A stretch of DNA of 64,000 nt from Kribbella sp. VKM Ac-2568 (lineage in GTDB: Bacteria > Actinomycetota > Actinomycetes > Propionibacteriales > Kribbellaceae). The notes beneath the pieces were generated by a model, which saw only the letters and a list, made by a program, of their open reading frames with translations, did not search any database and was not told where the DNA came from. Positions 34,521 through 44,009 of the stretch are shown piece after piece (positions within the stretch are counted from its first letter, which is position 1; every line of letters starts with the position of its first letter). The stretch spans positions 450,282-514,281 of the forward strand of contig NZ_SLVF01000007.1 in assembly GCF_004345365.1 (NCBI RefSeq). The letters run 5' to 3'. The translations under genes and the position numbers were made by a program.

Positions 34521-35489
34521 GTGCTGAAAGCTGCCGGCCTCAGTGAGACGAAGGAAGCGACGTACCTCGCGCTGGTCCGGCAGGGCAGCGCCTCTGTCAC
34601 GCAACTGGCCGAGCGAGTTGGGCTGACGGTCGTCCAGGTACGCCGGGCCGTGGCCGCCCTGCAGCGCGAGGGGTTCGTGCACCGGACGCCGCCACCACAA
34701 GAGCTCGTCGTACCAGTACCGCCCGAGTTGGCGGTCGAGCAGTTCATCAAGAGCCAGGAGCTCGAGCTGGAACGGACCCGTGCTGCGGCGCAGCGGCTGG
34801 CTGCAGAGGCCTACAGCCGACCGATCAACCGGCGGACCGAGGAGCTGATCGAGATCGTCTCCGGCCAGGCCGCTGTCGGGTGGGCGTTCGACCGGGTGCA
34901 GCGCACGGCCCAGAAGGAGATGCGAGAACTGGTGGCGCCGCCGTACGCGGCTTCCACGGAGGTGAACCGGACCCAGCTCGACCGCCAGGCCGCCGGAGTC
35001 GCCTATCGAGTGGTCTACGACAGCTCAGCTCTCGCAGACTCGGTGCTCGCCGCCAGCGCCGTGAGCCACGTCCGGTCCGGCGAGCAAGCCCGGATCGCGG
35101 ACGCGCTACCGACCAAGCTCGCGATTGCCGACCGGGAGCTCGCACTGCTGCCACTCGACTGGACCACCCCGGCCCACGACGCGGCGCTGCTCGTCCATCC
35201 GAGCAACCTGCTCGACGCGCTCGTCGCGCTCTTCGAGACCGTGTGGGCGCGCGCCAGCCCGCTCTCGGTGACCGAGTCGGGCGGGCTGTCGGAGGAAGCC
35301 TCGATGTCCGCCGAGGACCGCTACCTGCTGTCTCTCCTGGTCGCCGGGCTCACCGACGACGCGGCCGGAGCCCGGCTCGGAATCAGCCGCCGGACAGTCG
35401 CCCGCCGGGTCCAGCAACTGATGGAACAGACCAACTCCCGTTCCCGCCTCCAACTCGGCTGGCAGGCCCGCGAACGCGGCTGGCTCTGA
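34521..35489 (+). CDS. TrmB-like / LuxR-HTH transcriptional regulator
   Basis: 322 aa from GTG 34521, chosen because GGGAGG lies 6 nt upstream; longer starts to 34386 exist but lack ribosome sites. The N-terminal winged helix (LSETKEATYLALVRQGSASV, then QLAERVGLTVVQVRRAVAAL) resembles TrmB. A central effector domain follows, and the C-terminal LuxR-type helix-turn-helix (LLVAGLTDDAAGARLGISRR, then TVARRVQQLM) closes it. Two DNA-binding domains in one chain are typical of regulators found beside secreted subtilases in actinomycetes; it probably controls the next gene. Confidence 0.85.
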   Translation: MLKAAGLSETKEATYLALVRQGSASVTQLAERVGLTVVQVRRAVAALQREGFVHRTPPPQELVVPVPPELAVEQFIKSQELELERTRAAAQRLAAEAYSRPINRRTEELIEIVSGQAAVGWAFDRVQRTAQKEMRELVAPPYAASTEVNRTQLDRQAAGVAYRVVYDSSALADSVLAASAVSHVRSGEQARIADALPTKLAIADRELALLPLDWTTPAHDAALLVHPSNLLDALVALFETVWARASPLSVTESGGLSEEASMSAEDRYLLSLLVAGLTDDAAGARLGISRRTVARRVQQLMEQTNSRSRLQLGWQARERGWL

Positions 35490-35629
35490 GTTCACCGGAC
35501 GAGCCGCACTGGGCAAGCGGTGCTGGCGGGATTGGTCGTGACCGGTTTGCGCCACGGTTCTTCGTGGCACGGCGGCGTCGGGCGTGCCTTTAATCAGGGG
35601 CTTCGCGAACGCCGACCCTTGGAGTCCCC

Positions 35630-38600
35630 TTGTCATCGTCCTCCAGACGCGGGTTGATCGCGCTTGGTGCCACACTGGTAGCTCTGACCGCGGCAACGCC
35701 CTCGATGGCGCAGACCGGCCCGGCGACCACCCCAGCACTCGCAGCCGCCCGCAACCTCGCACCAGCTGGTCCTCCGCGCACCGTCACGCTCATCACCGGC
35801 GACAAGGTGACGGCGACCGTCACGAGTGACGGTCACACCACCGCGACCGTGCAAGCCCCCAACGGCCGCCCCGCCGGCGCCCACATCATGACCACCGGCA
35901 AGGACACCTACGTCTACCCCGACTCGGCCCTGCCCTATCTCGCGTCCGGCGTTCTCGACGAGCACCTGTTCAACGTCACGGAGTTGCTCGCGGACGAGTA
36001 CGACGACGCGCACAGCGACCACCTACCGCTGATCGTCTCGTACACCGACGCCGCCACCCGCTCCCGCAAGCAGGTCGTCCCCGAGGGCGCCCGGCAGACC
36101 CTGACGCTGAGCAGCATCCAGGGCGCCGCGCTGTCGACCGACCGCTCCCGCGCCGCCGACTTCTGGACCTCCATCACCGGCACCTCGACAGCCAACCGCT
36201 CGGCCGCTCCGACCACGCAGGCCGTACTGCGAGGCGGGATCGCCAAGATCTGGCTCGACGGCAAGGCGAAGGCGACCTTGTCCGACACCACCGCGCAGAT
36301 CGGCGCTCCCGAGGTCTGGCAGGGCGGCGACACCGGCCAGGACGTGGACGTCGCCGTACTGGACACCGGCATCGACGCCGCGCACCCGGACTTCGGCGGC
36401 CGGATCGCCGCGACGGCCAGCTTCGTCCCGGGCCAGGACGTCACTGACCGGCACGGCCATGGCACCCACGTCGCCTCGACGATCGCCGGTACCGGCGCAG
36501 CCTCCGACGGCAAGGAGAAGGGTGTCGCCCCGGGCGCCGACCTGCACATCGGCAAGGTCCTCGACGACGACGGCAACGGCCAGGACTCGTGGATCCTCGC
36601 GGGCATGGAGTGGGCGGCGCGCGACCAGCACGCCAAGGTCATCAGCATGAGCCTCGGCTCCGGCCCCACCGACGGCACCGACCCGATGAGCCAGGCCGTC
36701 AACGAACTCAGCGCCGAGACCGGCGCGCTGTTCGTGATCGCCGCCGGCAACTCCGGCCCGGACCCCTACAGCGTGAGCGCGCCCGGCGCAGCCGACGCGG
36801 CGCTGACCGTGGGTGCGGTGGACGGCGCCGATCGCCTGGCCTCGTTCTCCAGCCGCGGTCCTCGCGTGGGCGACAGCGCCCTCAAGCCCGATCTCACCGC
36901 TCCCGGTGTCGACGTCCTCGCCGCGCGCTCGCAGTACGCGCCGGAAGGTGAGGGCTCATACCTGACCATGAGTGGTACTTCGATGGCGACGCCGCACGTC
37001 GCGGGTGCCGCCGCCCTCCTGGCCCGGACGCACCCCGACTGGAACGGCCAGCAACTCAAGGACGCCCTGGTCAGCACCACCAAGACCACCGTCCAGTACA
37101 GCCCGTTCTCGGCCGGCAGCGGTCGTCTCGACGTGGCCGCCGCAGTGAAGAGCACGCTGTTCGCCACCGGGTCTGCGTCCATGTCAGCCAAGTGGCCGTA
37201 CCCGCCGAGCCAGACCGTGCAGAAGGACGTCACCTACACGAACACCGGCTCGGAGCCGATCACGCTGGACCTGGCTCTCAAGATTCAGGGGATTCCCGCC
37301 GGTCTGTTCACGCTGACGACCCCGCAGGTGGTCGTGCCCGCACACGGCACCGCCACGGCCGGTGTAGTGGGTCATCTGGAGGCGGCTGTCGAGGACGCCG
37401 GCTACAGCGCAGTTCTCACGGCGACCGGCCAGGACGGCGTACTGCGTACTCACACGCCTGTCGGCCTCAACAAGCAGAGTCAGCGGGTCAAGCTCTCGGT
37501 CACGGCCAAGGACCGGCGCGGCTCCGCACTGCCCGGCATGCTCGTCATGAAGGACATCGCGCGGGACACCGTGCCGAAGGTCTACCTGGTCGACGAGAGC
37601 GGCAGCCTCGACCTGAGCATCCGGCCGAGCACCTACGCGGCTTGGCTGTACGCCGATGTCACCGGGCTAGACGGGCCGCACTCGCTCGGGCGCGCAGTAC
37701 TCAGTGAACCGGAGGTGGTGGTCGCCAAGGACCGGACGCTGACCTTCGACGCCTCCACCCTGCGCAAGGTCAGCGCGACGACGCCGCAGCCGACCACCAA
37801 CAGCTACGTGCGGGTCGATCAGTACCGGAGCTACGGCGACCTGCACCGGTTCGTCGACACCTATCAGCTCGAGCCCTGGATCTACGACAGCCTCTGGGCC
37901 ACCCCCACCCGCAAGGTGACGCAGGGCTCGTACACCTTCGCCACTCGCTGGCGTCAGGTGCAATCGCCGCTGACGGTTGCTGTTGGCAACCAGTCCTACG
38001 ACAGCATCATCCAGAGCTTCTCCCCGAAGCTCCCGCAAGGCACGGGTTCGTACTCCGTCGTCGACGTCGGCAGCGGATCGGCCGCGGAGTTCGCGAAGGT
38101 CAACGTACGCGACAAGATCGCGCTGGTCCGCCGGAACGACGTGACCGTCCCCACCGCCCAGGCAGCCACCGCCCAGAAGGCCGGCGCCAAACTCCTCCTG
38201 CTCGTGAACGACGGCTTCGGACCGCTGGACGCGTGGGCCGATCTCCCACAGGAGGAGGCATCTCCCCTGCCGGTGGCCTCGCTGAGCACCGACCAGGGCA
38301 AGCAGCTCATCGACCGGATCCAGCGCGGCTCCAAGTCGCTGAAGCTCACCTCGCACCCGTACCCGCAGTACCTGTACGACCTCGTCCAGCACCATGACGG
38401 CGCCATCCCGCGCGATCCCGCCTACCGGCCGGGAGCGAACGAGCTGGCGAAGATCGACGAGTCGTTCCGCGACACCAAGCAGGGCGAGGCTCTCGACATC
38501 CGCTACGACCTGTCCACCGACTTCACCTGGGCAGTGAGTGCGGCAGGGACACCAGTCGCTGCCCAGGGCAACTACACCGCCTGGGTCACCGCCGGCTCGC

Positions 38601-39361
38601 AATACAAGTGGCTCACCCAGGCTGCTGTGCCGGACCTCACCCAATTGGGCTCGTCCCTTTCCTACCAGGCGCGCAGCACCACCAAGGAGACCTGGTTCGC
38701 CGGGATCCAGCGGCCACGGCTGCTGAGCGACAGCGCGGTCTCCACAGCTCCCTCGCGGGTCGGCGACATCATCAGCGTGTTCGGGATGCCCAGCTGGGGC
38801 GACTCGGGTCGCCACCAGGGCATCATCTGGGGCGGCTTCACGCTGGAGAGCTCGCTCTATCAGGGCGACAACCTGCTTGCCCAGGGCAGCGACATGCTGT
38901 CCGCCGAGGTCACCCCGGACGAGCTCCCGTACCGGCTCGTCGTGGACGCCACCCGCGACCTTCCCGATCGGCCGTACTCGCCTCGCACCCACACGGAGTG
39001 GCGTTTCGTCTCGGACCAGGCCGACTACACAGCGCTGGAGGCATTGCCGCTGATCCAGCTCGACTACGACGTGTCCACCGACCTGGCCGGACGCGCCCAC
39101 CGGAGTACCGACCTGGCGGTGACGCCGTCGCATCTGCCGGGCGCTGCCGAGGCAGGCAAGATCAGCGCGGTCACCTTGGAGATCTCGTACGACGACGGCG
39201 CGACCTGGCGGACAGCCACGCTCCGACGCTCGGGCAACGAGTGGCTGACCAAGCTGGACGCACCTTCGACGAGCGAGTTCGCGACCGTGCGTGCAACAGC
39301 CAAGGACACCAAGGGCAACAGCGTCACGCAGACGGTGGTCCGGGCCTTCGGTCTCGAGTAG
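35630..39361 (+). CDS. Large secreted S8 (subtilisin-like) serine protease with PA domain
   Basis: 1243 aa from TTG 35630, with GGAG 5 nt upstream. A signal peptide (RRGLIALGATLVALTAATPS) and propeptide of about 200 residues precede the peptidase domain. The catalytic triad is D245 (VLDTGID), H277 (HGHGTHVA) and S451 (SGTSMATPH); the oxyanion Asn is in AAGNSGP. A protease-associated (PA) domain lies at about 800-880 (VRDKIALVRRND). The remaining C-terminal 350 residues look beta-rich and probably bind substrate or cell wall. The product is extracellular. No sorting signal or membrane anchor is seen. Confidence 0.94.
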   Translation: MSSSSRRGLIALGATLVALTAATPSMAQTGPATTPALAAARNLAPAGPPRTVTLITGDKVTATVTSDGHTTATVQAPNGRPAGAHIMTTGKDTYVYPDSALPYLASGVLDEHLFNVTELLADEYDDAHSDHLPLIVSYTDAATRSRKQVVPEGARQTLTLSSIQGAALSTDRSRAADFWTSITGTSTANRSAAPTTQAVLRGGIAKIWLDGKAKATLSDTTAQIGAPEVWQGGDTGQDVDVAVLDTGIDAAHPDFGGRIAATASFVPGQDVTDRHGHGTHVASTIAGTGAASDGKEKGVAPGADLHIGKVLDDDGNGQDSWILAGMEWAARDQHAKVISMSLGSGPTDGTDPMSQAVNELSAETGALFVIAAGNSGPDPYSVSAPGAADAALTVGAVDGADRLASFSSRGPRVGDSALKPDLTAPGVDVLAARSQYAPEGEGSYLTMSGTSMATPHVAGAAALLARTHPDWNGQQLKDALVSTTKTTVQYSPFSAGSGRLDVAAAVKSTLFATGSASMSAKWPYPPSQTVQKDVTYTNTGSEPITLDLALKIQGIPAGLFTLTTPQVVVPAHGTATAGVVGHLEAAVEDAGYSAVLTATGQDGVLRTHTPVGLNKQSQRVKLSVTAKDRRGSALPGMLVMKDIARDTVPKVYLVDESGSLDLSIRPSTYAAWLYADVTGLDGPHSLGRAVLSEPEVVVAKDRTLTFDASTLRKVSATTPQPTTNSYVRVDQYRSYGDLHRFVDTYQLEPWIYDSLWATPTRKVTQGSYTFATRWRQVQSPLTVAVGNQSYDSIIQSFSPKLPQGTGSYSVVDVGSGSAAEFAKVNVRDKIALVRRNDVTVPTAQAATAQKAGAKLLLLVNDGFGPLDAWADLPQEEASPLPVASLSTDQGKQLIDRIQRGSKSLKLTSHPYPQYLYDLVQHHDGAIPRDPAYRPGANELAKIDESFRDTKQGEALDIRYDLSTDFTWAVSAAGTPVAAQGNYTAWVTAGSQYKWLTQAAVPDLTQLGSSLSYQARSTTKETWFAGIQRPRLLSDSAVSTAPSRVGDIISVFGMPSWGDSGRHQGIIWGGFTLESSLYQGDNLLAQGSDMLSAEVTPDELPYRLVVDATRDLPDRPYSPRTHTEWRFVSDQADYTALEALPLIQLDYDVSTDLAGRAHRSTDLAVTPSHLPGAAEAGKISAVTLEISYDDGATWRTATLRRSGNEWLTKLDAPSTSEFATVRATAKDTKGNSVTQTVVRAFGLE

Positions 39362-39378
39362 GCCTCAGGCCCTGAACG

Positions 39379-39924
39379 TCAGGCACTGAAGCGGAGACCG
39401 TCGACCAAGAGGTCGAGGAGGCGGTCGGCCAGTCCTGGTGGTTCCTTGGCGGCGATCAACGTGATCCCGCCAAGGGCCATCAGGACATCCGCGGGGGCCG
39501 CGTCGGCGCGGATGGCGCCGTCGGCGGCACCCGCCTCGAGCAGTACTGCGAGGGCGTCGGCGAGCAAAAGGCGTGACCCCATCCGCAGCTCACCCGAACT
39601 GCTGAGCACCACGGGGAGCGCGTCGCCCATGCCGTGCTTGGTGTCGATGTACTCGACGAAGCGATCCATCCAGACCCGCAGAGCCTCCAGCGGCGGCTTC
39701 TGCTCGAGCAACTCGGTCGCGGCGGCCCCCAGCCGGGCGGTCTCGTTCCGGTAGACCGCCTCGACCAGCACCTCACGGTTCGGGAACCGGCGGTACAGCG
39801 TGCCGATCCCGACGCCCGCGTCCTTGGCGATGTCCTTGAGCGACGCCTCGGTGCCCTGCGTGCCGAACGCCCGGGCGGCGGCATCCAGCAGCCGGTCGTG
39901 GTTCTGCTGCGCGTCGGCTCGCAT
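39379..39924 (-). CDS. TetR-family transcriptional regulator
   Basis: 181 aa. The N-terminal helix-turn-helix (RLLDAAARAFGTQGTEASLK, then IAKDAGVGIGTLYRRFPNRE) is classic TetR, followed by an all-helical ligand domain. It is divergent from an SDR gene, and a 24-bp inverted repeat covers the region between them, so it most likely represses itself and the SDR and responds to the SDR substrate or a related compound (inference). Confidence 0.93.
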   Translation of the reverse strand: MRADAQQNHDRLLDAAARAFGTQGTEASLKDIAKDAGVGIGTLYRRFPNREVLVEAVYRNETARLGAAATELLEQKPPLEALRVWMDRFVEYIDTKHGMGDALPVVLSSSGELRMGSRLLLADALAVLLEAGAADGAIRADAAPADVLMALGGITLIAAKEPPGLADRLLDLLVDGLRFSA

Positions 39925-39936
39925 GAGTCCTCCCTT

Positions 39937-39994
39937 GATAAGTGGAGCCGCGTCCGGTTACAGTGATGATTAACCGGATCCGGCTCCGCTTATC
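39937..39994. promoter_or_regulatory. Long inverted-repeat operator between TetR and SDR genes
   Basis: Arms at 39937-39960 and 39971-39994 (24 nt each, 10-nt spacer) pair at 21 of 24 positions; both begin GATAAG from their outer ends. The right arm contains the palindrome CCGGATCCGG. The element lies within 13 bp of the TetR start and 20 bp of the SDR start, so bound TetR would cover both promoters. Confidence 0.75.
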
Positions 39995-40013
39995 AGTCTA
40001 TAGGAGCACTCAC

Positions 40014-40949
40014 ATGACCACCACCAACCCCTTCGGGCCGTCCTCCACCGCGGCTGAGGTGATCGCCGGCGTCGACCTGACCGGCCGCCGCGCGATCGTC
40101 ACCGGCGGCAACTCGGGCATCGGCCTGGAGACCGCCCGAGCCCTGGCCTCGGCAGGCGCCGAGGTGACGCTCGCCGTCCGCAACGTCGAGGCCGGCCGGC
40201 AGGTCGCCGACGACCTGATCGCCGGCACCGGCAACAAGTCCGTCCTCGTCGCGCCGCTGGACCTCTCGGACCGCCAGTCGATCGCCGACTTCGTCGCGAA
40301 CTGGCACGGCCAGCTGCACATCCTCGTCGACAACGCCGGTGTGATGGCGACCCCCGAGACCCGCACCGCCGACGGCTGGGAGCTGCAGTTCGCCACCAAC
40401 CACCTCGGCCATTTCGCCCTCACCACCGGCCTGTACGACGCACTCGCCGCCGCGGGTGACGCGCGGGTCGTGGTGGTGAGCTCGCGGGGTCACCTGCAGG
40501 GCGAGGTGCTGTTCGACGACGTGAACTTCGAGCACCACCCGTACGACCGCTGGGCGGCGTACAGCCAGTCGAAGACGGCCAACGTGCTCTTCGCGGTCGA
40601 GGCCGCACGCCGCTGGACCGCCGCCGGGATCACCGTGAACGCCTTGGCCCCGGGCCGCATCCGCACCAACCTGATGCGCCACATCGGCGACGAGACCACT
40701 GCCAACGCCCCGACCTCTTTCGGCGCCGTGGACCCGTCCATCACCTGGAAGACCACCGAACAGGGCGCCGCCACCTCAGTCCTCCTGGCCGCCTCGCCTT
40801 TGGTACAAGGCATCACCGGCACCTACTTCGAAGACTGCCAGCCGGCTGAGCTCGCAGTACCGGGCGGCTTCGACGGGGTCGCGGCCTACGCCATCGACCC
40901 CGCCAACGCCACCCGCCTCTGGGAACTCTCGGAAGGCCTGCTCAGCTAG
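40014..40949 (+). CDS. SDR-family oxidoreductase, probable TetR target
   Basis: 311 aa from ATG 40014, with AGGAG 7 nt upstream. Classical-like/retinol-dehydrogenase-type SDR: TGGNSGIGLETARAL cofactor motif, DNAGV, Ser in VVSSRGH, YSQSKTANVLF with catalytic Tyr and Lys, and APGRIRTNL. NADP(H) dependence is usual for this branch. The substrate is unknown. The gene overlaps the convergent LLM gene by 8 bp at the 3' end. Confidence 0.92.
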   Translation: MTTTNPFGPSSTAAEVIAGVDLTGRRAIVTGGNSGIGLETARALASAGAEVTLAVRNVEAGRQVADDLIAGTGNKSVLVAPLDLSDRQSIADFVANWHGQLHILVDNAGVMATPETRTADGWELQFATNHLGHFALTTGLYDALAAAGDARVVVVSSRGHLQGEVLFDDVNFEHHPYDRWAAYSQSKTANVLFAVEAARRWTAAGITVNALAPGRIRTNLMRHIGDETTANAPTSFGAVDPSITWKTTEQGAATSVLLAASPLVQGITGTYFEDCQPAELAVPGGFDGVAAYAIDPANATRLWELSEGLLS

Positions 40950-42006
40950 CCATCAGTTCGCGGACTCGGGGGGCGACCTGGGTGCCGAAGAGTTCGATGT
41001 TGGTCATCAGGGCCGCGTGGGACAGACCGCCCATGCCGTACTTCAGGTCGAAGCGGTTCGCGCCGAGGGTCTTGAGGTTCGCCGCGATCTTCTGCGCGAC
41101 CGTTTCCGGCGAGCCGACGAAGAGGGCGCCGTGCGGACCGACCTCGGCCAGGAAGGACTGCTTGGTCGGGATCGCGAAGCCGCGGGTCTTGCTCACATGA
41201 GTGATGACCTCCAGGTACCGCGGCCAGAACTCCTCGCGGGCCTGCTCGTCGGTCGCCGCCACGTGGCCGGGCGAGTGCACCCCGACCGGCAGCGGGTCGC
41301 GGCCGAAGCTGTCCAGCGCCTTGTGGAAGAGCTGGGAGAAGGGCGCGAAGCGCGACGGGCTGCCGCCGATGATCGCGAGCATCAGGGAGAACCCGTAGTG
41401 CGCGGCCCGGATCACCGACTGCGGGCTACCGCCGACACCGATCCACGTCGGCAGCGTGCCGTTCTCGAGATGCGGTACGACGTCCTGGTCGTGCAGGGAC
41501 GCACGGGTCTTGCCCTCCCAGTTGACCGGGCTGCCCTTGAGGAGTTCGGCGAAGAGATTCGTCTTCTCCTCGAAGAGGTCCTCGTAGTCGGCCAGGTCGT
41601 ACCCGAACAGCGGGAACGAGTCGATGCTGGAGCCGCGCCCGAGGATGACCTCGGCGCGGCCACCCGAGAGGGCGTTCAAGGTCGAGTACCGCTGGAACAC
41701 CCTGACCGGGTCGTCCGAGCTCAGCACGGTGACGGCCGAGCCGACGTGGATGCGCTCGGTCCGCGCCGCGATCGCGCCGAGCACGACGTCCGCGGCCGAG
41801 AGCGGGAAGTCGTCGGTGTGGTGCTCGCCGATCCCGAAGAAGTCCAGCCCGACCTGATCGGCCAGAACCCCTTGTTCTACGAGGTCCCTGATCGTCTGGG
41901 CATGCGAGAGCGGGCGGCCCTGCTCGTCGGAGGTGAGGTCGCCGAAGGTGTCGAGGCCGAGGACCAGCGGGAATCCCCCGCCGGCCTCTGGTACTGCTGT
42001 GGTCAT
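40942..42006 (-). CDS. LLM-class flavin-dependent oxidoreductase
   Basis: 354 aa, bacterial luciferase-like TIM barrel using FMN or F420. Typical elements are FFGIGEHHTDDF, SAVTVLSSDDPVRVFQ, SGGRAEVILGRGS and TWIGVGGSPQSV. It is third in a MarR - NADP oxidoreductase - LLM minus-strand operon; since the middle gene resembles F420:NADP reductases, F420 could be the shared cofactor (inference). The physiological substrate is not evident. Confidence 0.9.
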   Translation of the reverse strand: MTTAVPEAGGGFPLVLGLDTFGDLTSDEQGRPLSHAQTIRDLVEQGVLADQVGLDFFGIGEHHTDDFPLSAADVVLGAIAARTERIHVGSAVTVLSSDDPVRVFQRYSTLNALSGGRAEVILGRGSSIDSFPLFGYDLADYEDLFEEKTNLFAELLKGSPVNWEGKTRASLHDQDVVPHLENGTLPTWIGVGGSPQSVIRAAHYGFSLMLAIIGGSPSRFAPFSQLFHKALDSFGRDPLPVGVHSPGHVAATDEQAREEFWPRYLEVITHVSKTRGFAIPTKQSFLAEVGPHGALFVGSPETVAQKIAANLKTLGANRFDLKYGMGGLSHAALMTNIELFGTQVAPRVRELMAS

Positions 42007-42053
42007 GATTCGTTCTCTCTCTGAAGTTGTGAAAGTCGTTGGAAACAGGGGAT

Positions 42054-42686
42054 TCAGGCTGCTTCGGCGCTGACGGTCGACTCGAACTCCGCGCGGCTCA
42101 GCGCCACTCCGAAGACGGGACCGCCCGGTTCGAGCAGCCGCCCCGCGCGCAGACCGTCGAGCCGGACCGTGTCGTAGCCGATGTCCTCGATGACACCCGC
42201 CACCAGGTCGACCGCAGTACGGCCTCCGGCGACGCCGAGTGCCCGCCGTTCCGGAGAACCAACGGGTCGGCGGTCGTCGGCGAGCTCGTGGTAGCCGAGG
42301 TGGTTGAGGGTCTTGACCACGGTCGACCGGGCGAGCCGTCGCTGGACGATCTCGCTGCTGCCGAAGCGGTCATCGTCGAAGAGTTCCTGGACGCCGTCGA
42401 CCGGTGGCCAGTAGTTCATCGTGTCCACGACGAGCTTGCCCGCCACCAGGTCGGGGTCGAACGTCGCGAACTTGTGCAGCGGGATCGACAACACCACCAG
42501 GTCGGCGTCGGCGACGGCATCAGCGGCCCAGCGCGCTTCGGCGCCCGGCACCAGCACCTGGGTGATCAACTCGATCTCCGCCGGATCACCCGAGGCCGAG
42601 ATCGACACGTCGTACCCGGCCTCGATCGCGACGCGCGCGATCACCGGCCCGACATGCCCTGCACCCAGTACTGCGATCCGGGTCAT
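42054..42686 (-). CDS. NADPH-dependent F420-reductase-like oxidoreductase
   Basis: 210 aa. The N-terminal Rossmann motif IAVLGAGHVGPVIARVA (normally GGTGxxG in true Fno) and VVLSIPLHKF, VVDTMNYWPP and VVKTLNHLGYHEL fit the F420-dependent NADP oxidoreductase/NAD-binding_F420 family. True electron transfer from F420 is not proven. It overlaps the MarR gene by 4 bp and lies 47 bp before the LLM gene. Confidence 0.85.
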   Translation of the reverse strand: MTRIAVLGAGHVGPVIARVAIEAGYDVSISASGDPAEIELITQVLVPGAEARWAADAVADADLVVLSIPLHKFATFDPDLVAGKLVVDTMNYWPPVDGVQELFDDDRFGSSEIVQRRLARSTVVKTLNHLGYHELADDRRPVGSPERRALGVAGGRTAVDLVAGVIEDIGYDTVRLDGLRAGRLLEPGGPVFGVALSRAEFESTVSAEAA

Positions 42687-43165
42687 CGCGCCGCCACGTG
42701 CTTCTGCAGGGTCTGCATCACGTCGGCGAGCGCGTCGAACTGATCAGGCGTCAGCGCATCCGCGAAGTACTTCTTGATCGCCTTCGTGTGCGGTGCGGTC
42801 GCTCGCCGGAACGCGGCGGCTCCCTCGTCGGTCAGCACGACCTCGGCACCGCGGTTGTCGGTCGCACAGTCCTCCCGCCGGATCAGCCCGCGCTTCTCCA
42901 TCCGCCCGAGGTGGTGGGAGAGCCGGCTGCGCTCCCACTCCATCTCCGCCGCCAGCCGCGACGACCTACTCCGCTTGCCTTCGGCCTCGCTCAGCGCGAG
43001 CAGCACCTGGTAGTCCGCCGGGGACAGCCCCGACTCCTCGGCCAGCTGAACGCTCAGCAGCCGCCGGAGCTCGGCGGTCGTGTCGACCAGCGACCGCCAG
43101 ACCGTCAACTCCTCCACCGTCATCCGCCGCCGGTCCACCGCGGCCGTCCTGCCGTTCCCCACCAT
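42683..43165 (-). CDS. MarR-family transcriptional regulator
   Basis: 160 aa from ATG 43165 (MVGNGRTAAV); ATG 43123 (MTVEEL) is an alternative, and the longer TTG frame to 43228 would cover the operator. The winged helix WERSRLSHHLGRMEKRGLI is almost the same as in the MarR at 8.1 kb, as is the wing VLTDEGAAAF. First gene of an operon with the NADP and LLM oxidoreductases, which it probably represses. Confidence 0.9.
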   Translation of the reverse strand: MVGNGRTAAVDRRRMTVEELTVWRSLVDTTAELRRLLSVQLAEESGLSPADYQVLLALSEAEGKRSRSSRLAAEMEWERSRLSHHLGRMEKRGLIRREDCATDNRGAEVVLTDEGAAAFRRATAPHTKAIKKYFADALTPDQFDALADVMQTLQKHVAAR

Positions 43166-43198
43166 CCCGCCTGCCTCGCTCTGTCGTCCCGTATCCGA

Positions 43199-43223
43199 TT
43201 GATGTATCAATGATGACACGTCA
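43199..43223. promoter_or_regulatory. MarR operators upstream of the oxidoreductase operon
   Basis: TTGATGTATCAA (43199-43210) is a TTGA-N4-TCAA palindrome, and TGACACGTCA (43214-43223) is a second one immediately after it. Both follow the same pattern as the GTTGACACATCAAC operators at 8.6 kb, supporting one recognition code for the two MarR paralogues. Confidence 0.7.
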
Positions 43224-43414
43224 ATCAAATCCGCGAACGAGAGACCCTACGAACCCGCATCGCGCCTCCTACCTAGAAGCCTGCCCTGCATTGGTAGGAA
43301 ACTTACGAGCGGCTATCACTGTTCGGTAATCACTTTCCCGTAACACTCCGTCACTGTCGCGGCACGGCTGCATCACGACCTCGGTGACCGATCAGTAGTG
43401 CCATGATGTGCGGC

Positions 43415-43912
43415 ATGGAGCTGAAGATGTCGGCGTCGTACGACGCCACCCCTGAGGAAGTCTTCGCGATCGTCAGCGACGCCACCTTCCGCGAGCAGGC
43501 CTGCGAGAAGACGAAGGCGCTGTCGTACGACGTCAAGGTGAGCCAGTCCGGCGGCGACACGATCGTCCGGGTGCAGCGCGAGATGCCGTCCGACGACGTG
43601 CCGGACATCGCCCGGAAGTTCGTCGGCCAGACGCTGACCGTCGTGCAGACCGAGACCTGGCACCCGGCCAACGCCGACGGGTCGCGCGACGCCGACGTCA
43701 AGGGCGAGATCGCCAACACCCCCGTGACGCTCAAGGGCAGCGCACGGATCGCCGCGAGCGGCAGCGAGACCGTCCAGTCGATCGACCTCGACGTCAAGGT
43801 CGCCGTCCCGCTGATCGGCAAGAAGATCGAACCGTTCGTCGTCGGCGCGATCCGCTCCGGCCTGCAGAAGGAGCACGACCTCGGCCGCGACTGGCACAAC
43901 GGCACCAACTGA
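43415..43912 (+). CDS. DUF2505 family protein
   Basis: 165 aa from ATG 43415 (MELKMSASYD). The start MSASYDATPEEVFAIVSDA and later WHPANADGSRDADVKGEI fit DUF2505, a START/SRPBCC-like fold common in actinomycetes with unknown ligand. Cytoplasmic, no membrane segment. It is followed by a strong hairpin and then the small zinc-ribbon gene. Confidence 0.88.
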   Translation: MELKMSASYDATPEEVFAIVSDATFREQACEKTKALSYDVKVSQSGGDTIVRVQREMPSDDVPDIARKFVGQTLTVVQTETWHPANADGSRDADVKGEIANTPVTLKGSARIAASGSETVQSIDLDVKVAVPLIGKKIEPFVVGAIRSGLQKEHDLGRDWHNGTN

Positions 43913-43960
43913 CGATCGGCCCAACGACACGCCTGCTGAACCGTGTCGCTGACCTGGTGA

Positions 43961-44008
43961 ACCCACCTCCGGTGGCAGTCTGAAAAGGACACTCGGAGGT
44001 GGGTTTTT
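43961..44008 (+). promoter_or_regulatory. Hairpin plus T5 that also sequesters a ribosome site
   Basis: ACCCACCTCCG (43961-43971) pairs perfectly with CGGAGGTGGGT (43994-44004) around a 22-nt loop and runs into TTTTT (44004-44008). By structure it is an intrinsic terminator for the DUF2505 gene. However, the right arm also contains the GGAGG (43995-43999) that precedes the ATG at 44010, so the left arm is a perfect anti-Shine-Dalgarno. Confidence 0.75.
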
Positions 44009-44009
44009 C

